Assembly (NCBI RefSeq): GCF_002117145.1
Contig: NZ_CP008743.1
Span: 1,426,001-1,490,000 of the forward strand
From: Candidatus Nucleicultrix amoebiphila FS5
GTDB taxonomy: Bacteria; Pseudomonadota; Alphaproteobacteria; Caedimonadales; Nucleicultricaceae
Reading direction: 5' to 3'
Length of the DNA: 64,000 nucleotides
In this document: in pieces, positions 8,246 to 17,577 of the stretch
Position numbering within the stretch: the stretch's first letter is position 1
Layout: each line of letters begins with the position of its first letter
The notes under the pieces: model-generated
The model's database searches: none
What the model was told of the DNA's origin: nothing
The model's input: only the letters and a program-made list of their open reading frames with translations
Translations under genes and position numbers: made by a program

Positions 8246-8707
8246 ATGATTGAACTTCCTGAAATTACGTTTTGGTGGTGGTGGATTTTTGCTTTAATCC
8301 TGTTGCTTCTTGAAATTATGGTGCCTGGTGCTTTCTTTATTTGGATGGGAGTATCTGCTGGGATTATGGGATTTCTAGCTTGGATCTTTCCGGGTATGTC
8401 GACTCAAGTTGAAATTTTACTTTTTTCAGTACTCTCTGTTGCGAGTGTTTTGATTTGGCGTGCCTATCTGAAAAAGAGTCCTCCTAAGAATGATCAGCCA
8501 ACTTTAAATCTAAGAGGGTCTCAGTACATTGGTCGACATTTAACTTTAAGTGAACCCATTATCAATGGCATTGGTAAAGTTAAAATTGATGACACAACTT
8601 GGAAGGTGAATGGTCCTGATTGTCCCGCCGGAACGATTGTAAAAGTTGTAAGTCTTTCAAATACAATTCTCCGCGTCGAAATCTATAAACCATCTAAAGA
8701 ACTTTAG
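8246..8707 (+). CDS. NfeD family membrane protein
   Basis: 153 residues: two or three membrane segments (FWWWWIFALILLLLEIMVPG, then the segment ending GFLAWIFPG, then VEILLFSVLSVASVLIW) followed by a C-terminal OB-fold typical of NfeD (LRGSQYIGRHLTLSEPI, GKVKIDDTTWKV, GTIVKVV). NfeD proteins partner SPFH proteins in membrane quality control. It is co-transcribed with the SPFH gene. The stop codon overlaps the stop codon of the convergent flavin reductase gene, so no terminator separates them. Confidence 0.9.
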   Translation: MIELPEITFWWWWIFALILLLLEIMVPGAFFIWMGVSAGIMGFLAWIFPGMSTQVEILLFSVLSVASVLIWRAYLKKSPPKNDQPTLNLRGSQYIGRHLTLSEPIINGIGKVKIDDTTWKVNGPDCPAGTIVKVVSLSNTILRVEIYKPSKEL

Positions 8708-9183
8708 AAGGATTTATACTGACGGTCAAAAAAGATAAGTGGCTCTAGCTGGTCATTTTTTTTGAGACTGACGACTTTACATAAAAAGATACCATGATCT
8801 CCTCCGTGATAAAGGTTATCTCGTTCACAAATTAAATTTGCGAGGCATCCTTTTAAAATGGGAGGTCCATGAGATTCCATATCATAGTCTATGTTCTTCC
8901 AGTCTTTCGTTTCGTATTTAGAAAAACTCTGAGCAATAACTGCCTGATCAGAGGAGAGCAAATTGAAGCTATACACGGAATTTTCTTTAAAAGCCTTAAA
9001 TGAAGAGCTGGATGTCTTGAGACAAAAAAGAACCAAAGGCGGATCAAGGGATACAGAAGTGAACGCATTAATGGTCACGCCGATTGGGTGTCCTTGACGA
9101 TTTGCTGTGGCCACGATCAAAATACCTGTGGTAAACTTAGACATTGTGGCGCGAAAGTCACTAGAAGAAAAAGACCGCTGCAT
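8704..9183 (-). CDS. Flavin reductase family protein (FMN-binding split barrel)
   Basis: About 159 residues starting at MQRSFSS; the upstream alternative start at 9213 adds ten residues unlike the family. Family signatures include FRATMSKFTTGILIVAT, the GVTINAFTSVSLDPPLVLFCL segment that contacts flavin, and the GDHGIFLCKV strand near the end. Members reduce FMN or FAD with NAD(P)H and usually feed an oxygenase; no oxygenase is encoded nearby. Transcribed alone, convergent with nfeD. Confidence 0.88.
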   Translation of the reverse strand: MQRSFSSSDFRATMSKFTTGILIVATANRQGHPIGVTINAFTSVSLDPPLVLFCLKTSSSSFKAFKENSVYSFNLLSSDQAVIAQSFSKYETKDWKNIDYDMESHGPPILKGCLANLICERDNLYHGGDHGIFLCKVVSLKKNDQLEPLIFFDRQYKSF

Positions 9184-9248
9184 TTTTAAAACTTTATTAA
9201 CCTTACAAACCATAGAAATTAGAGGTAGAGGTTAGTTTAACGCGAGCT

Positions 9249-9263
9249 GTATCAAAATGATAC
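9249..9263. promoter_or_regulatory. Palindrome upstream of motA
   Basis: GTATCA-AAA-TGATAC is a perfect inverted repeat 26 bp before the motA start codon and within the likely promoter region, so it could be an operator for motAB. No regulator is assigned. Confidence 0.35.
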
Positions 9264-9289
9264 AGATATAAAAAATAAGGGGAGTTCGC

Positions 9290-10150
9290 GTGTTATTTGT
9301 GGGACTCGGCGTAGTTATAGCATGTGTTTTTGGGGGCTACATGGCTCTTGGGGGGCATATGCATGTTCTTTGGCAGCCCTTTGAATTTGTGATTATTGGG
9401 GGAGCCGCCATTGGTGCCTTTATTATCAGTAACCCAAAGTCAATTTTACAAAATGTAGGACAAGCGTTAAAGGATGCCGTGAAAGGTCCGCCTTATCAAA
9501 AGCAAGATTATTTAGAACTTTTGAGTTTACTCTATATGATCTTTAAGTTGGCTAAAAGCAAGGGGATGCTTGCTCTTGAAGCGCATATAGAAAACCCCCA
9601 TGAGAGCAAGCTGTTTAATCAGTTTCCAAAGTTTATGCAAGAGCATCATGCTCTGACTTTTTTGTGTGATTATTTACGTATGTTAACGCTGGGTACACAA
9701 AATGTGCATCAAATGGAAGATTTGATTAATGAAGAGCTCGAGACTCATCATTATGAACGTTCACGTATTTCTGCAGCAGTAACAGCCATGGGTGACGGAC
9801 TGCCAGCTCTTGGAATTGTTGCGGCTGTGTTGGGTGTTATTAAAACGATGGGTGCTATTGATCAGCCTCCAGAAGTGTTAGGGCGATTAATTGGGGGTGC
9901 TCTTGTTGGTACTTTTTTGGGAGTTTTGCTTTCATATGGATGTGTGACGCCAATCGCTAATAAGATCAAAGCCGTTTATGAAGAAGAAAGTAAATACTAC
10001 CAATGTATGAAAACAGCAATTTTGGCTTACTTAAATGGTTATGCGCCAGCAATTGCTTTAGAGTTTGCTCGTAAAACATTGATTAGCGAACTTCGTCCCT
10101 CATTTTATGATGTTGAAAAGACCGTGGCTGGGCTTCCAAAGGTTGAGTAA
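9290..10150 (+). CDS. motA: Flagellar motor stator protein MotA
   Basis: MotA forms the pentameric ring of the proton-driven flagellar stator. The 286-residue protein has four membrane segments: two at the N-terminus (LFVGLGVVIACVFGG and FEFVIIGGAAIGAFIIS), a cytoplasmic domain with the charged stretch needed for FliG contact, and two at about 165-225 (LPALGIVAAVLGVIKTMG and LIGGALVGTFLGVLLSYG). It starts at a GTG with a strong AGGGGAG site 6 nt upstream. motB follows after 3 bp. No other flagellar gene is visible in the window. Confidence 0.95.
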   Translation: MLFVGLGVVIACVFGGYMALGGHMHVLWQPFEFVIIGGAAIGAFIISNPKSILQNVGQALKDAVKGPPYQKQDYLELLSLLYMIFKLAKSKGMLALEAHIENPHESKLFNQFPKFMQEHHALTFLCDYLRMLTLGTQNVHQMEDLINEELETHHYERSRISAAVTAMGDGLPALGIVAAVLGVIKTMGAIDQPPEVLGRLIGGALVGTFLGVLLSYGCVTPIANKIKAVYEEESKYYQCMKTAILAYLNGYAPAIALEFARKTLISELRPSFYDVEKTVAGLPKVE

Positions 10151-10153
10151 ACA

Positions 10154-11152
10154 ATGAACGAAAAAGACCTTACCGTTGTTATCAAAAAAATCAAAAAGAG
10201 TAACCATGAAGGTCATCATGGAGGGAGCTGGAAAGTTGCTTATGCTGATTTCGTAACAGCTATGATGGCTTTCTTTCTTATGATGTGGCTTTTAAATGCC
10301 ACCTCTGAACAACAACGGCGTGGTATTTCAAATTATTTTGGTCCCGTGGGAGAAGGGATTGGTGCGGGAGGTACCGGAGGCCTTTTAGGAGGATCTGCCT
10401 TGGAAACTAAAGGAAATTTCAATAGCACAAAACCAGATTCGAGTGTGAATACGAATCATCTTAAAAACGAAATGACCGCTGATGAAGATGAGGATGAAGA
10501 AGATGGAAATAAGGATTTTTCTGGCGATGAAACCAGCAATGCTAAAATGCAAATGAAAGCTGATAACCAGAAAAAAGAAGACGTAAAGCCTCAGGAACTG
10601 GTGAAAGCTCAAGCCATTGTTCAAAAATATGAGAGTCAAATTTTCACGCAAGCAACCCATGAATTATTGCAGGCTATTCAAGAAATTCCTGAATTAAAAG
10701 AGCTGGCTGAGAATCTTATTATTGATCAAACTCCTGAAGGACTAAGGATTCAAATCGTTGATCAACAAAGATATTCTATGTTTCCAAGAGGATCATTTGA
10801 GATGTATCCTCATACCAAAACACTTGTGGCGCTTGTAGCCAAAGTAATTAAGAAACTCCCCAACAAAATTTCAATTACTGGACATACAGATTCATTCCAG
10901 TTTTCGAATGATAAAAAATATAGTAACTGGGAACTTTCAGCCGATCGGGCGAATGCCACAAGACGGGAATTTTTAGATCAAGGCATTCCGCAAGATCGTA
11001 TGATTTATGTTGTGGGTAAAGCTGATACTGAACCCCTCGTCCCTCAAAATAAAGCCGATGATAAAAACCGACGTATTAGCATCATTTTACATCGTACGGA
11101 TAAGGAGAATCCATCCTCCCCTCTGCTAGATAGTTCAAAGAAAACTATCTAG
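10154..11152 (+). CDS. motB: Flagellar motor protein MotB
   Basis: The stator subunit that anchors MotA to peptidoglycan. The N-terminus has the MotB signature GGSWKVAYADFVTAMMAFF, with the proton-carrying Asp in YADF, inside the single membrane helix. A low-complexity acidic linker (about residues 80-145) leads to the OmpA-like peptidoglycan-binding domain, with SITGHTDS and ELSADRANATRREF and the arginine-containing KNRRISI end. Length (332) is normal for alphaproteobacterial MotB. It is translated with motA and ends a few bases from the convergent lysS stop. Confidence 0.95.
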   Translation: MNEKDLTVVIKKIKKSNHEGHHGGSWKVAYADFVTAMMAFFLMMWLLNATSEQQRRGISNYFGPVGEGIGAGGTGGLLGGSALETKGNFNSTKPDSSVNTNHLKNEMTADEDEDEEDGNKDFSGDETSNAKMQMKADNQKKEDVKPQELVKAQAIVQKYESQIFTQATHELLQAIQEIPELKELAENLIIDQTPEGLRIQIVDQQRYSMFPRGSFEMYPHTKTLVALVAKVIKKLPNKISITGHTDSFQFSNDKKYSNWELSADRANATRREFLDQGIPQDRMIYVVGKADTEPLVPQNKADDKNRRISIILHRTDKENPSSPLLDSSKKTI

Positions 11153-11158
11153 ACTCTT

Positions 11159-12652
11159 TTATTTCTTTGGTCGCATGGTTGGAAATGCAATGACATCACG
11201 AATGCTTTGTGAGTTTGTCATAAGCATGACGAGTCGATCTATACCAATACCAAGGCCACCTGTAGGAGGTAGACCGTATTCCAAGGCAGTCACGAAATCT
11301 TCGTCCATTTCATGCGCTTCTTCGTTGCCTTGATCTTTTTCTGATACTTGTTTTTCGAAACGATATCTTTGATCGATGGGATCGGAAAGCTCTGAAAAGC
11401 CATTCGCAAGTTCCCAAGTATTTACGAACAATTCAAAACGTTCTGTAAGTCTCGGATCGCCAGTATGTTGCTTTGCCAGAGGAGAAATATCAAAAGGGAG
11501 TTCAGTGACGTGAGTTGGTTGAATTAAGTGCTTTTCAACGAAGTGTTCAAAAACAATTTCAACGACTTTGCCCCAAGTGTCTGTGGCACTAATGGGAACG
11601 CCAAGTTTTTGACCTGCACTTCTTGCTTCATCATCTGTTTTAATATCCAGGAAATTAATTTTTGTATACTCTTCAACAAGCGATACCATTGATTTTCTTG
11701 GCCAACTCCCTGAAAAATCCAAAGTATGGTAGCCATAGGTAAAAGTCAGGGTACCAAAGACTTTTTCAGCGATGTGTTTAATCAATCGCTCAGTGAGATC
11801 CATAATATCCTTACAATCAGCATAGGCTTCATAGATCTCGACTGTTGTAAATTCAGGATTGTGGCGTGTTGAAATGCCTTCGTTTCTAAAACAACGGTTA
11901 ATCTCATAAACTTTATCACTTAGCCCACCCACAATGAGACGTTTGAGAAAAAGTTCAGGGGCAATACGCAGATAAAGGGTCAAGTCCAAAGCGTTATGGT
12001 GCGTAATGAAGGGCTTTGCAATTGCTCCTCCCGCGATTGTTTGAAGCATGGGGGTTTCTACTTCGAGGAATTCTTCATTATTAAGCACTGACCGCATCTC
12101 AGAAACAATTTTTGATCTTGCACGCAATGTATCTCTAGATTCTGGGTTAATAATGAGATCCAAATATCTTTGGCGGTAACGGGTCTCCACATCAGCCAAA
12201 CCATGATATTTCTCTGGTAAAGGCAGCAAAGCTTTCCCTAAAACACTAATTTCTTCGCTATTAATCGTAAGCTCACCTCTTGGTGTGCGGCGAATAAAAC
12301 CCTTCACACCAATAATATCCCCAAGATCCAGCAGCTCTAGGAGAGCGAGTTGTTCTTCATTAAGGTGATTTTTATGGGAGAAAATTTGGATTTTTTCAAA
12401 AGGATCATGGAGATCAATGAACATGCCACTGTTACGGATAGACATGATACGACCAGCAACAACAACTTTATCTTGAGTTTCTTGACCTGTTTCAAGATGA
12501 GCGTATTTTTCAACCAGGTTTTTAATTTCATGCTGTTTTTTAAAACCCGATGGATAGGGCTCTATGCCTTTTTCCTTGAGCGCTTGCAGTTTTGTGAGTC
12601 TTGCTGCGCGGAACTGGTTTTCTTCAAGTCCCTTTTCTGGGGTCTGGGTCAT
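11159..12652 (-). CDS. lysS: Lysine--tRNA ligase (class II)
   Basis: Charges tRNA-Lys. The protein has an N-terminal OB-fold anticodon-binding domain ([19 protein letters not shown]) and a class II catalytic core. Motif 1 lies around EVETPMLQ, motif 2 is [19 protein letters not shown], and motif 3 is [13 protein letters not shown] near the C-terminus. The open frame extends 22 codons upstream to 12718, but homologous sequence begins near [13 protein letters not shown], so I place the start at 12652. It is not in an operon; motAB converges on it. Confidence 0.95.
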   Translation of the reverse strand: MTQTPEKGLEENQFRAARLTKLQALKEKGIEPYPSGFKKQHEIKNLVEKYAHLETGQETQDKVVVAGRIMSIRNSGMFIDLHDPFEKIQIFSHKNHLNEEQLALLELLDLGDIIGVKGFIRRTPRGELTINSEEISVLGKALLPLPEKYHGLADVETRYRQRYLDLIINPESRDTLRARSKIVSEMRSVLNNEEFLEVETPMLQTIAGGAIAKPFITHHNALDLTLYLRIAPELFLKRLIVGGLSDKVYEINRCFRNEGISTRHNPEFTTVEIYEAYADCKDIMDLTERLIKHIAEKVFGTLTFTYGYHTLDFSGSWPRKSMVSLVEEYTKINFLDIKTDDEARSAGQKLGVPISATDTWGKVVEIVFEHFVEKHLIQPTHVTELPFDISPLAKQHTGDPRLTERFELFVNTWELANGFSELSDPIDQRYRFEKQVSEKDQGNEEAHEMDEDFVTALEYGLPPTGGLGIGIDRLVMLMTNSQSIRDVIAFPTMRPKK

Positions 12653-12829
12653 TTCATGTATCTCTTTATGGTTCGAAAAGTTTCTCATTGAATAAACAAA
12701 GTTTAAGAACTTTTTCAAGTAAAAAGCCTACGTGACTTTCTAAGTTCTTTTGGTAGAGAGTAAGATATTGATTTACCATAGTTTTAAATCTAATCTATAA
12801 AAAATAATTAAATCATGGAGTGTGTGATC

Positions 12830-13483
12830 ATGTCTAAGCCGCAGGTAAGCCCAATGTCTTTGACGTTGCCCGAAAAGTTTGTGTATCTGCATGATATCGA
12901 CGCAACGATTTTGACAGATATACGCTATTTTAAAGAGGATAACTTTATTGGCAGGCCTCTTCCAGGCTATGAGGCGGATGTCTGTATTACTGTGGAGGCT
13001 GTGGCTCATAACCTTTCTAAGATCCAGAAAACATTGAAAATGCAAGGACTTTCTTTGCTTGTTTTCGATTCATATCGTCCCCAAGAAACAGTTGATTATT
13101 TTGGAGAATGGGCCAGAAACATTGAAGATCAAGCGATGAAGGAAGCCTATTATCCTCGCATTGATAAACGTGAAGTTTTTAATTTGGGATATATTGCAGC
13201 GCGTTCGAGCCATAGCCGTGGATCGGCAGTGGATTTGACAATCGTCAAACTCAAAGAGGGTGGTTCTTATGAAGAGCTTAACATGGGAACTAAGTTTGAT
13301 TATCTTGATGAGCTGTCCCATACTTTAAATCCTGAAATTCAAGGGGAAGCGCGTGAAAATCGTTTACTTTTGAAAACATTGATGGAAGAGAACAATTTCA
13401 TAAACTATCGCAAAGAATGGTGGCACTATAATATTAATGAAGAGCCTTATCCAGAAACCTATTTTAACTTTCCGGTAAAATAA
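12830..13483 (+). CDS. D-alanyl-D-alanine dipeptidase (VanX/DdpX family, M15D)
   Basis: A zinc dipeptidase that splits D-Ala-D-Ala. All key residues are visible: Arg83 in SYRP, the zinc ligands His128 and Asp135 in SSHSRGSAVD, catalytic Glu196 and zinc ligand His199 in EWWHY. No signal peptide is seen, so it should act in the cytoplasm, as DdpX does when recycling peptidoglycan. The start at 12830 is preferred because GGAG lies 9 nt upstream; an ATG at 12815 has no such site. No vanA/vanH-like genes or transporter adjoin it, so resistance is unlikely. It is convergent with the EVE gene. Confidence 0.9.
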   Translation: MSKPQVSPMSLTLPEKFVYLHDIDATILTDIRYFKEDNFIGRPLPGYEADVCITVEAVAHNLSKIQKTLKMQGLSLLVFDSYRPQETVDYFGEWARNIEDQAMKEAYYPRIDKREVFNLGYIAARSSHSRGSAVDLTIVKLKEGGSYEELNMGTKFDYLDELSHTLNPEIQGEARENRLLLKTLMEENNFINYRKEWWHYNINEEPYPETYFNFPVK

Positions 13484-13487
13484 GAGA

Positions 13488-13922
13488 TTATTTCATTAGC
13501 TGTTCATAGGCCTGCATTGCTTTAGCGATGATGGCCATGTCCTTCTCTTTCACTTCAAATAATCCAAAACGCAAAAGATACCCCCAATTTTTCTTTCCTT
13601 GAGAAAAATCCAAGAGCTCAAGAAGAGGATAAATAGATGCATCTTGAGACTGAGCCCAGGAAACATCAAGACGATAAGGGTGAAAGCCCTTGTCCATCAT
13701 GACTTGATAGGCGGCGCGTGGTTTCACAATCCCTATGGCTGTAAAGGCTTGTAGCTTGTTTTTTCCACCAAATTCGAGGGTGGGTGAATAATAGACAACA
13801 AGGTCACCAGGATGTATTCGTTTGAGAGGGCCTGATTTTCCATGACATACTTGCATGAAGCCATGCAAGCGGCCAAGACGTACGTGCTCAGCCGATGCAA
13901 TGGCAACCCAATATTTTCTCAT
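13488..13922 (-). CDS. EVE domain protein (UPF0310-like)
   Basis: 144 residues matching the PUA-like EVE fold: [26 protein letters not shown] at the start, then [15 protein letters not shown] and [11 protein letters not shown]. Prokaryotic EVE domains are thought to bind modified DNA or RNA bases; the target here is unknown. It is the last gene of a three-gene unit on the minus strand (WYL regulator, VOC protein, EVE) and its start overlaps the VOC stop by one base, indicating coupling. Confidence 0.85.
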   Translation of the reverse strand: MRKYWVAIASAEHVRLGRLHGFMQVCHGKSGPLKRIHPGDLVVYYSPTLEFGGKNKLQAFTAIGIVKPRAAYQVMMDKGFHPYRLDVSWAQSQDASIYPLLELLDFSQGKKNWGYLLRFGLFEVKEKDMAIIAKAMQAYEQLMK

Positions 13923-14290
13923 TATTTGCGTTCACAAAAAACGCGCAAGCGATGTCCATCAGGGTCAAGGCCAACAAATGTATAGCCAAAAACCATCTCA
14001 GTTGGTTCCTGAATAATAGGTAAGTTTTGTTTTTTCCATTGATCGTAAGTGCTTTTTACATCTTCTCTATTTGGAACTGTAAAAGCCACCTCACTGCCGC
14101 CTCCTGATGCAGTTGCTTTAGGGGCTATGGTCTCATGAGACCACAACCCAAGCATAACACCCGATGAGAGCGCAAACATGGCAAACGTAGGGAAATTTTC
14201 AACGGGCGGTTTTCCCAGTATTTTTTCGTAAAAACTGGCGCTTATTGTTGGATTATCAACGTAGAGAATCACAAAGGTTGTGTCAAACAT
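13922..14290 (-). CDS. VOC family (glyoxalase/bleomycin-resistance fold) protein
   Basis: A short vicinal-oxygen-chelate protein starting at [14 protein letters not shown], with the repeated beta-alpha-beta-beta-beta modules ending [14 protein letters not shown]. The [10 protein letters not shown] helix and [16 protein letters not shown] are typical of the PhnB/lactoylglutathione-lyase-like branch that often acts in drug or electrophile tolerance. Metal-ligand positions are not fully conserved by eye, so the reaction is unknown. It is coupled to the EVE gene and lies 98 bp downstream of the WYL regulator, which may control it. Confidence 0.85.
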   Translation of the reverse strand: MFDTTFVILYVDNPTISASFYEKILGKPPVENFPTFAMFALSSGVMLGLWSHETIAPKATASGGGSEVAFTVPNREDVKSTYDQWKKQNLPIIQEPTEMVFGYTFVGLDPDGHRLRVFCERK

Positions 14291-14388
14291 GGGGGTATAC
14301 TCCAGGGTTATAGTGATCATTTCCTCATATGAGGACTTAGAGAATACTTTATCAGCTTCTAGTGACAGTTTTTGTCAGTAGTGTGAAC

Positions 14389-15078
14389 TTATGGAGCAGG
14401 AATACCTTCGACTTGACGCCATTCTTTAAGAAGAACTTTGCGGCGTTTGGGATAGCGCTCATTGGATGGTGACAATTTGAGAATACGATCAGTACGAAAG
14501 TGACGGAATGCTTGACGTAATTCACACCATGCGACGACAACCCTAACGCGATCAAAAAAGGCAAGTGCTAAGGGCCAAATCGTTCGTACAGATTTTTGTT
14601 CTTTAAGAGTAAGATAAGTAATCGTGAGTTTCGTTTCTTTTCGAATGGCTTGACGGATAAGAGCGAGCTCAGTATCACCGGCTGCAACAAAATCTCCTGG
14701 CCCAATTAAAAGACCTGGAACGTCTAAGGTCTCTCGAAGGTCTTGGGGAAGAACCGCAGATATTTTTGCTATTGCATTACGGCCAGCGGCTCCTAAGCGA
14801 TGATCCGTCCGCTTAGAAACCCATTTTGCACCAAGCACGAGTGCTTCAATTTCTTCTTCAGAAAACATCAAAGGAGGCAACATAAAACCTGGTCTCAAGA
14901 TGTAACCAACGCCTGGTTCTCCATCAATTTTTGCTCCTTGTTCCTGGAGCGTCTTAATATCGCGATAGAGTGTTCGAGGACTGATACTAAGTTCTTCTGC
15001 AAGAGCTCTACCTTGAATAGGATATCGATGCCGACGTAAAATCTGGATTAAATCAAGAAGTCGTGCAGTGCGAGACAA
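14389..15078 (-). CDS. YafY-type HTH/WYL transcriptional regulator
   Basis: N-terminal winged helix (RTARLLDLIQILRRHRYPIQ, then ELSISPRTLYRDIKTLQEQG as the recognition helix) followed by a WYL domain: LALIRQAIRKETKLTITY, then SVRTIWPLALAFFDRVRVVVAWCELRQAFRHFRTDRI. WYL domains sense nucleic acids or small ligands. The first gene of a presumptive unit with the VOC and EVE genes, which is a common YafY context. Length (229) is normal. Confidence 0.92.
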   Translation of the reverse strand: MSRTARLLDLIQILRRHRYPIQGRALAEELSISPRTLYRDIKTLQEQGAKIDGEPGVGYILRPGFMLPPLMFSEEEIEALVLGAKWVSKRTDHRLGAAGRNAIAKISAVLPQDLRETLDVPGLLIGPGDFVAAGDTELALIRQAIRKETKLTITYLTLKEQKSVRTIWPLALAFFDRVRVVVAWCELRQAFRHFRTDRILKLSPSNERYPKRRKVLLKEWRQVEGIPAP

Positions 15079-15125
15079 GCATAGATCCTTTCTTATACCC
15101 TAGGACACTCCGCAGGGTGCCTCAA

Positions 15126-17474
15126 TTATTTAACAGCACTTTGTACAAGCTTAATATTTTTAGGGGTTGTGGTAGACTTAATATTAATGGGAAAACGACA
15201 GACAATTTCATGGAGACCGTTTTCAAAAATTTGCGTTGCAAGTGTTCCTCGGCACATAACAATAAGATTTCTCACCAATGTTAGCCTCCAGCTTGGAGCT
15301 ACTGATTCAGTGTTCATTTTTTGATCATATTTTTCATCATAACGCGATAATGTCATAATGATATCTTGATTTTCACGGGATACATGAATTGGAATTTCTT
15401 GTTGTGTCTTGGCGCGTTCAAAGCACTCTTCTAAAAGATTCGAAAAAATTTGACGCAATTGTAGAGGGTCAGTGCTAATAGTTGTGACATCTTCATGACA
15501 ATCTATTGTAAAACTGATGCCACTTTTATCTGTATATTTTGCAGTCATTTCTTCTATGAGATTCCGTAAAAAAGGGCATACAGAAATATTTTCTTCCTTT
15601 GAGTATGAATTCACTGCCTCGACCTTCGCAAGGTTAAGGATATCATCGGCGAACTTAAGAAGCTTAATGGCAGACTTATCAATAGACTTCATTTTGTCTA
15701 ATTGCTTTTTATTCAATTCTCCTTGGGTTCCTTTATAGAGTATTTCAATTACTTTCTGAATCTCTCCTGCAGGCGATTTCAATTCAGAAGAGACACGTGT
15801 AATCAATTCCGATTTTAGTTGATCGGCCTTTTCAAGAGCTTCATTTCTTTCTCTTAATATTTTTTCCATACGATAAGTATCGCTTATGTCAATACAACTC
15901 ATGAGATGGGAACCATCAGGAAGTGGGATATACGAAAAATCCACTACGGAACCATCTTGGCGATAGACTTGTTTTTTCTTTGGAATTCGATCAGTTGCTG
16001 CGGCTAATAATTTGCTTTTGCGCAAATTCCAATCTTTATGTTCATCAAAGAAATTCTGACAACTATCAAGGATGGCTGACATATGAAGACCTTCTTTGCA
16101 TTGGTTAGCAGAAAGATCCCAAATGCGTCTAAAAGCTGCGTTGGTAAGCCTGAGTCGACCATCGCTTCCAAACACAGCGATTCCTTCAAAGAGGTTGTCT
16201 AAGGATGTGCGTTGCACGGCCATCTGAATGTTATATTTGCGCTCAAGGATCAGAGAATCAGTAAGATCTTCATAGATATAAAAAATCCCACCCATGGGAT
16301 GGGGAGAAGTAATCTTTCTTAAAGTACGTTCGTCGGGGAGATGGATCAATTCCTGAAATGGATGAAGAATCGTCGTGACCATTTGCAGCTGATTTTTTTT
16401 ATAAGCTGCGTAATCAGCATGTTCTGGCAAAGTACGGCGTTGTCTCAAGTCGTCAAGAACTTCTCCTAAAGTAGGTCCAGAGTGTAACCAGTTTTCATCC
16501 ATATCAAACATACGGCTATAGGCTTGATTAAAGAATTTAATGCGTTTGTCTGATCCATAAATTGCGACACCAGCTGATAAATTCTCTAGAACTTCACGAT
16601 AAGCAGCTGTATGGCGTTCTAGTTCTGAAAGCGCTTTTTTTAGCTCCGTGAGATCAACAGCAAACCCTGCAATTCCTAATTCTTCATCGGCCGTTTCATG
16701 GAAACTCATGAGACGCCGCTCTCCATCAAATATCAGATATTTCTTTATTTCTGTATTGAGAGGCTCAGAAAGCTCTTGTTTAAATGATGTTGAATTGTAA
16801 CCCCATAATAAACGATTTTGAGTAATAATTGTTTCCTGAGGAAGATCAAGAGCTTGGGCATAAGATTTATTACAGAATTCTAGTAATCCTTGCTGATTAC
16901 GAAACCAAACGGGAGTTGGTAAACTGTCGAGTAAATATAGAAGGAGCTTTCTTTCTTCTTGGAGAAGCGTCACTTGTTCATTAATTTTTTGTGTTAGTTT
17001 TTGTTCAGACGTTAAGTTTTGCCACCAGATCAGTATTTGGCGCTGAGGTAAAACTAAAGTGGCTTTGACATAAAGCGCCTCTCCACGATGATTCATGACT
17101 TGGGTGCGAATGGTTTTTTGACCGCGCAACAATTTTTTAAGCGCAAGTTTTAAACTCTCGGCCCCTTCTTTGTTCAAAAACTCAAAAACATCGTTAAAAT
17201 TTTCAAGATTTTTTGAGCTTCCGAGTAATTCAGAGAGATCGTTGCTGCATCTAAATCCTTTACCTTTTGAAGTGTAAAGAAGCCAGGGAAGATTTGAAGA
17301 TTCAAGAATAGAAAGAAGGCTTTCTGACCAAGAAGTAGTTGTGGTGCCTTTTTGAATATGGAGCCACACAGCATAAACAACGATGCCTGCGAAGAACACG
17401 AAAGCACCGAAAACCCAGGGGGTTAACAAAATGTTTTCGTCTAATAGTTGGTTCAGATAATATTTTGATGTCAC
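15126..17474 (-). CDS. divL: DivL-like PAS/histidine-kinase-like protein lacking the phosphoacceptor His
   Basis: A 782-residue membrane protein with the DivL layout: one N-terminal membrane helix (about 17-39), four PAS-like domains (about 50-145, 180-280, 290-400, 415-520), a HisKA dimerisation domain and a degenerate ATPase domain. The H-box reads RVSSELKSP: Ser563 occupies the position of the phosphoacceptor His. Caulobacter DivL has Tyr there. In the ATPase domain the N-box is NLLEECFERA and no DxGxG G1 box is found, so kinase activity is doubtful. DivL in free-living relatives controls CckA/CtrA and cell-cycle polarity; that role here is inference. Confidence 0.8.
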   Translation of the reverse strand: MTSKYYLNQLLDENILLTPWVFGAFVFFAGIVVYAVWLHIQKGTTTTSWSESLLSILESSNLPWLLYTSKGKGFRCSNDLSELLGSSKNLENFNDVFEFLNKEGAESLKLALKKLLRGQKTIRTQVMNHRGEALYVKATLVLPQRQILIWWQNLTSEQKLTQKINEQVTLLQEERKLLLYLLDSLPTPVWFRNQQGLLEFCNKSYAQALDLPQETIITQNRLLWGYNSTSFKQELSEPLNTEIKKYLIFDGERRLMSFHETADEELGIAGFAVDLTELKKALSELERHTAAYREVLENLSAGVAIYGSDKRIKFFNQAYSRMFDMDENWLHSGPTLGEVLDDLRQRRTLPEHADYAAYKKNQLQMVTTILHPFQELIHLPDERTLRKITSPHPMGGIFYIYEDLTDSLILERKYNIQMAVQRTSLDNLFEGIAVFGSDGRLRLTNAAFRRIWDLSANQCKEGLHMSAILDSCQNFFDEHKDWNLRKSKLLAAATDRIPKKKQVYRQDGSVVDFSYIPLPDGSHLMSCIDISDTYRMEKILRERNEALEKADQLKSELITRVSSELKSPAGEIQKVIEILYKGTQGELNKKQLDKMKSIDKSAIKLLKFADDILNLAKVEAVNSYSKEENISVCPFLRNLIEEMTAKYTDKSGISFTIDCHEDVTTISTDPLQLRQIFSNLLEECFERAKTQQEIPIHVSRENQDIIMTLSRYDEKYDQKMNTESVAPSWRLTLVRNLIVMCRGTLATQIFENGLHEIVCRFPINIKSTTTPKNIKLVQSAVK

Positions 17475-17577
17475 GATGTCTACCCAGGATCCCAGAATTA
17501 ATTTCGAATGGTTAATTTTCTGTAAACGTTCATCAGTATTAACGAGACCTGTGAATCATCAACATAGGGATGATGGA

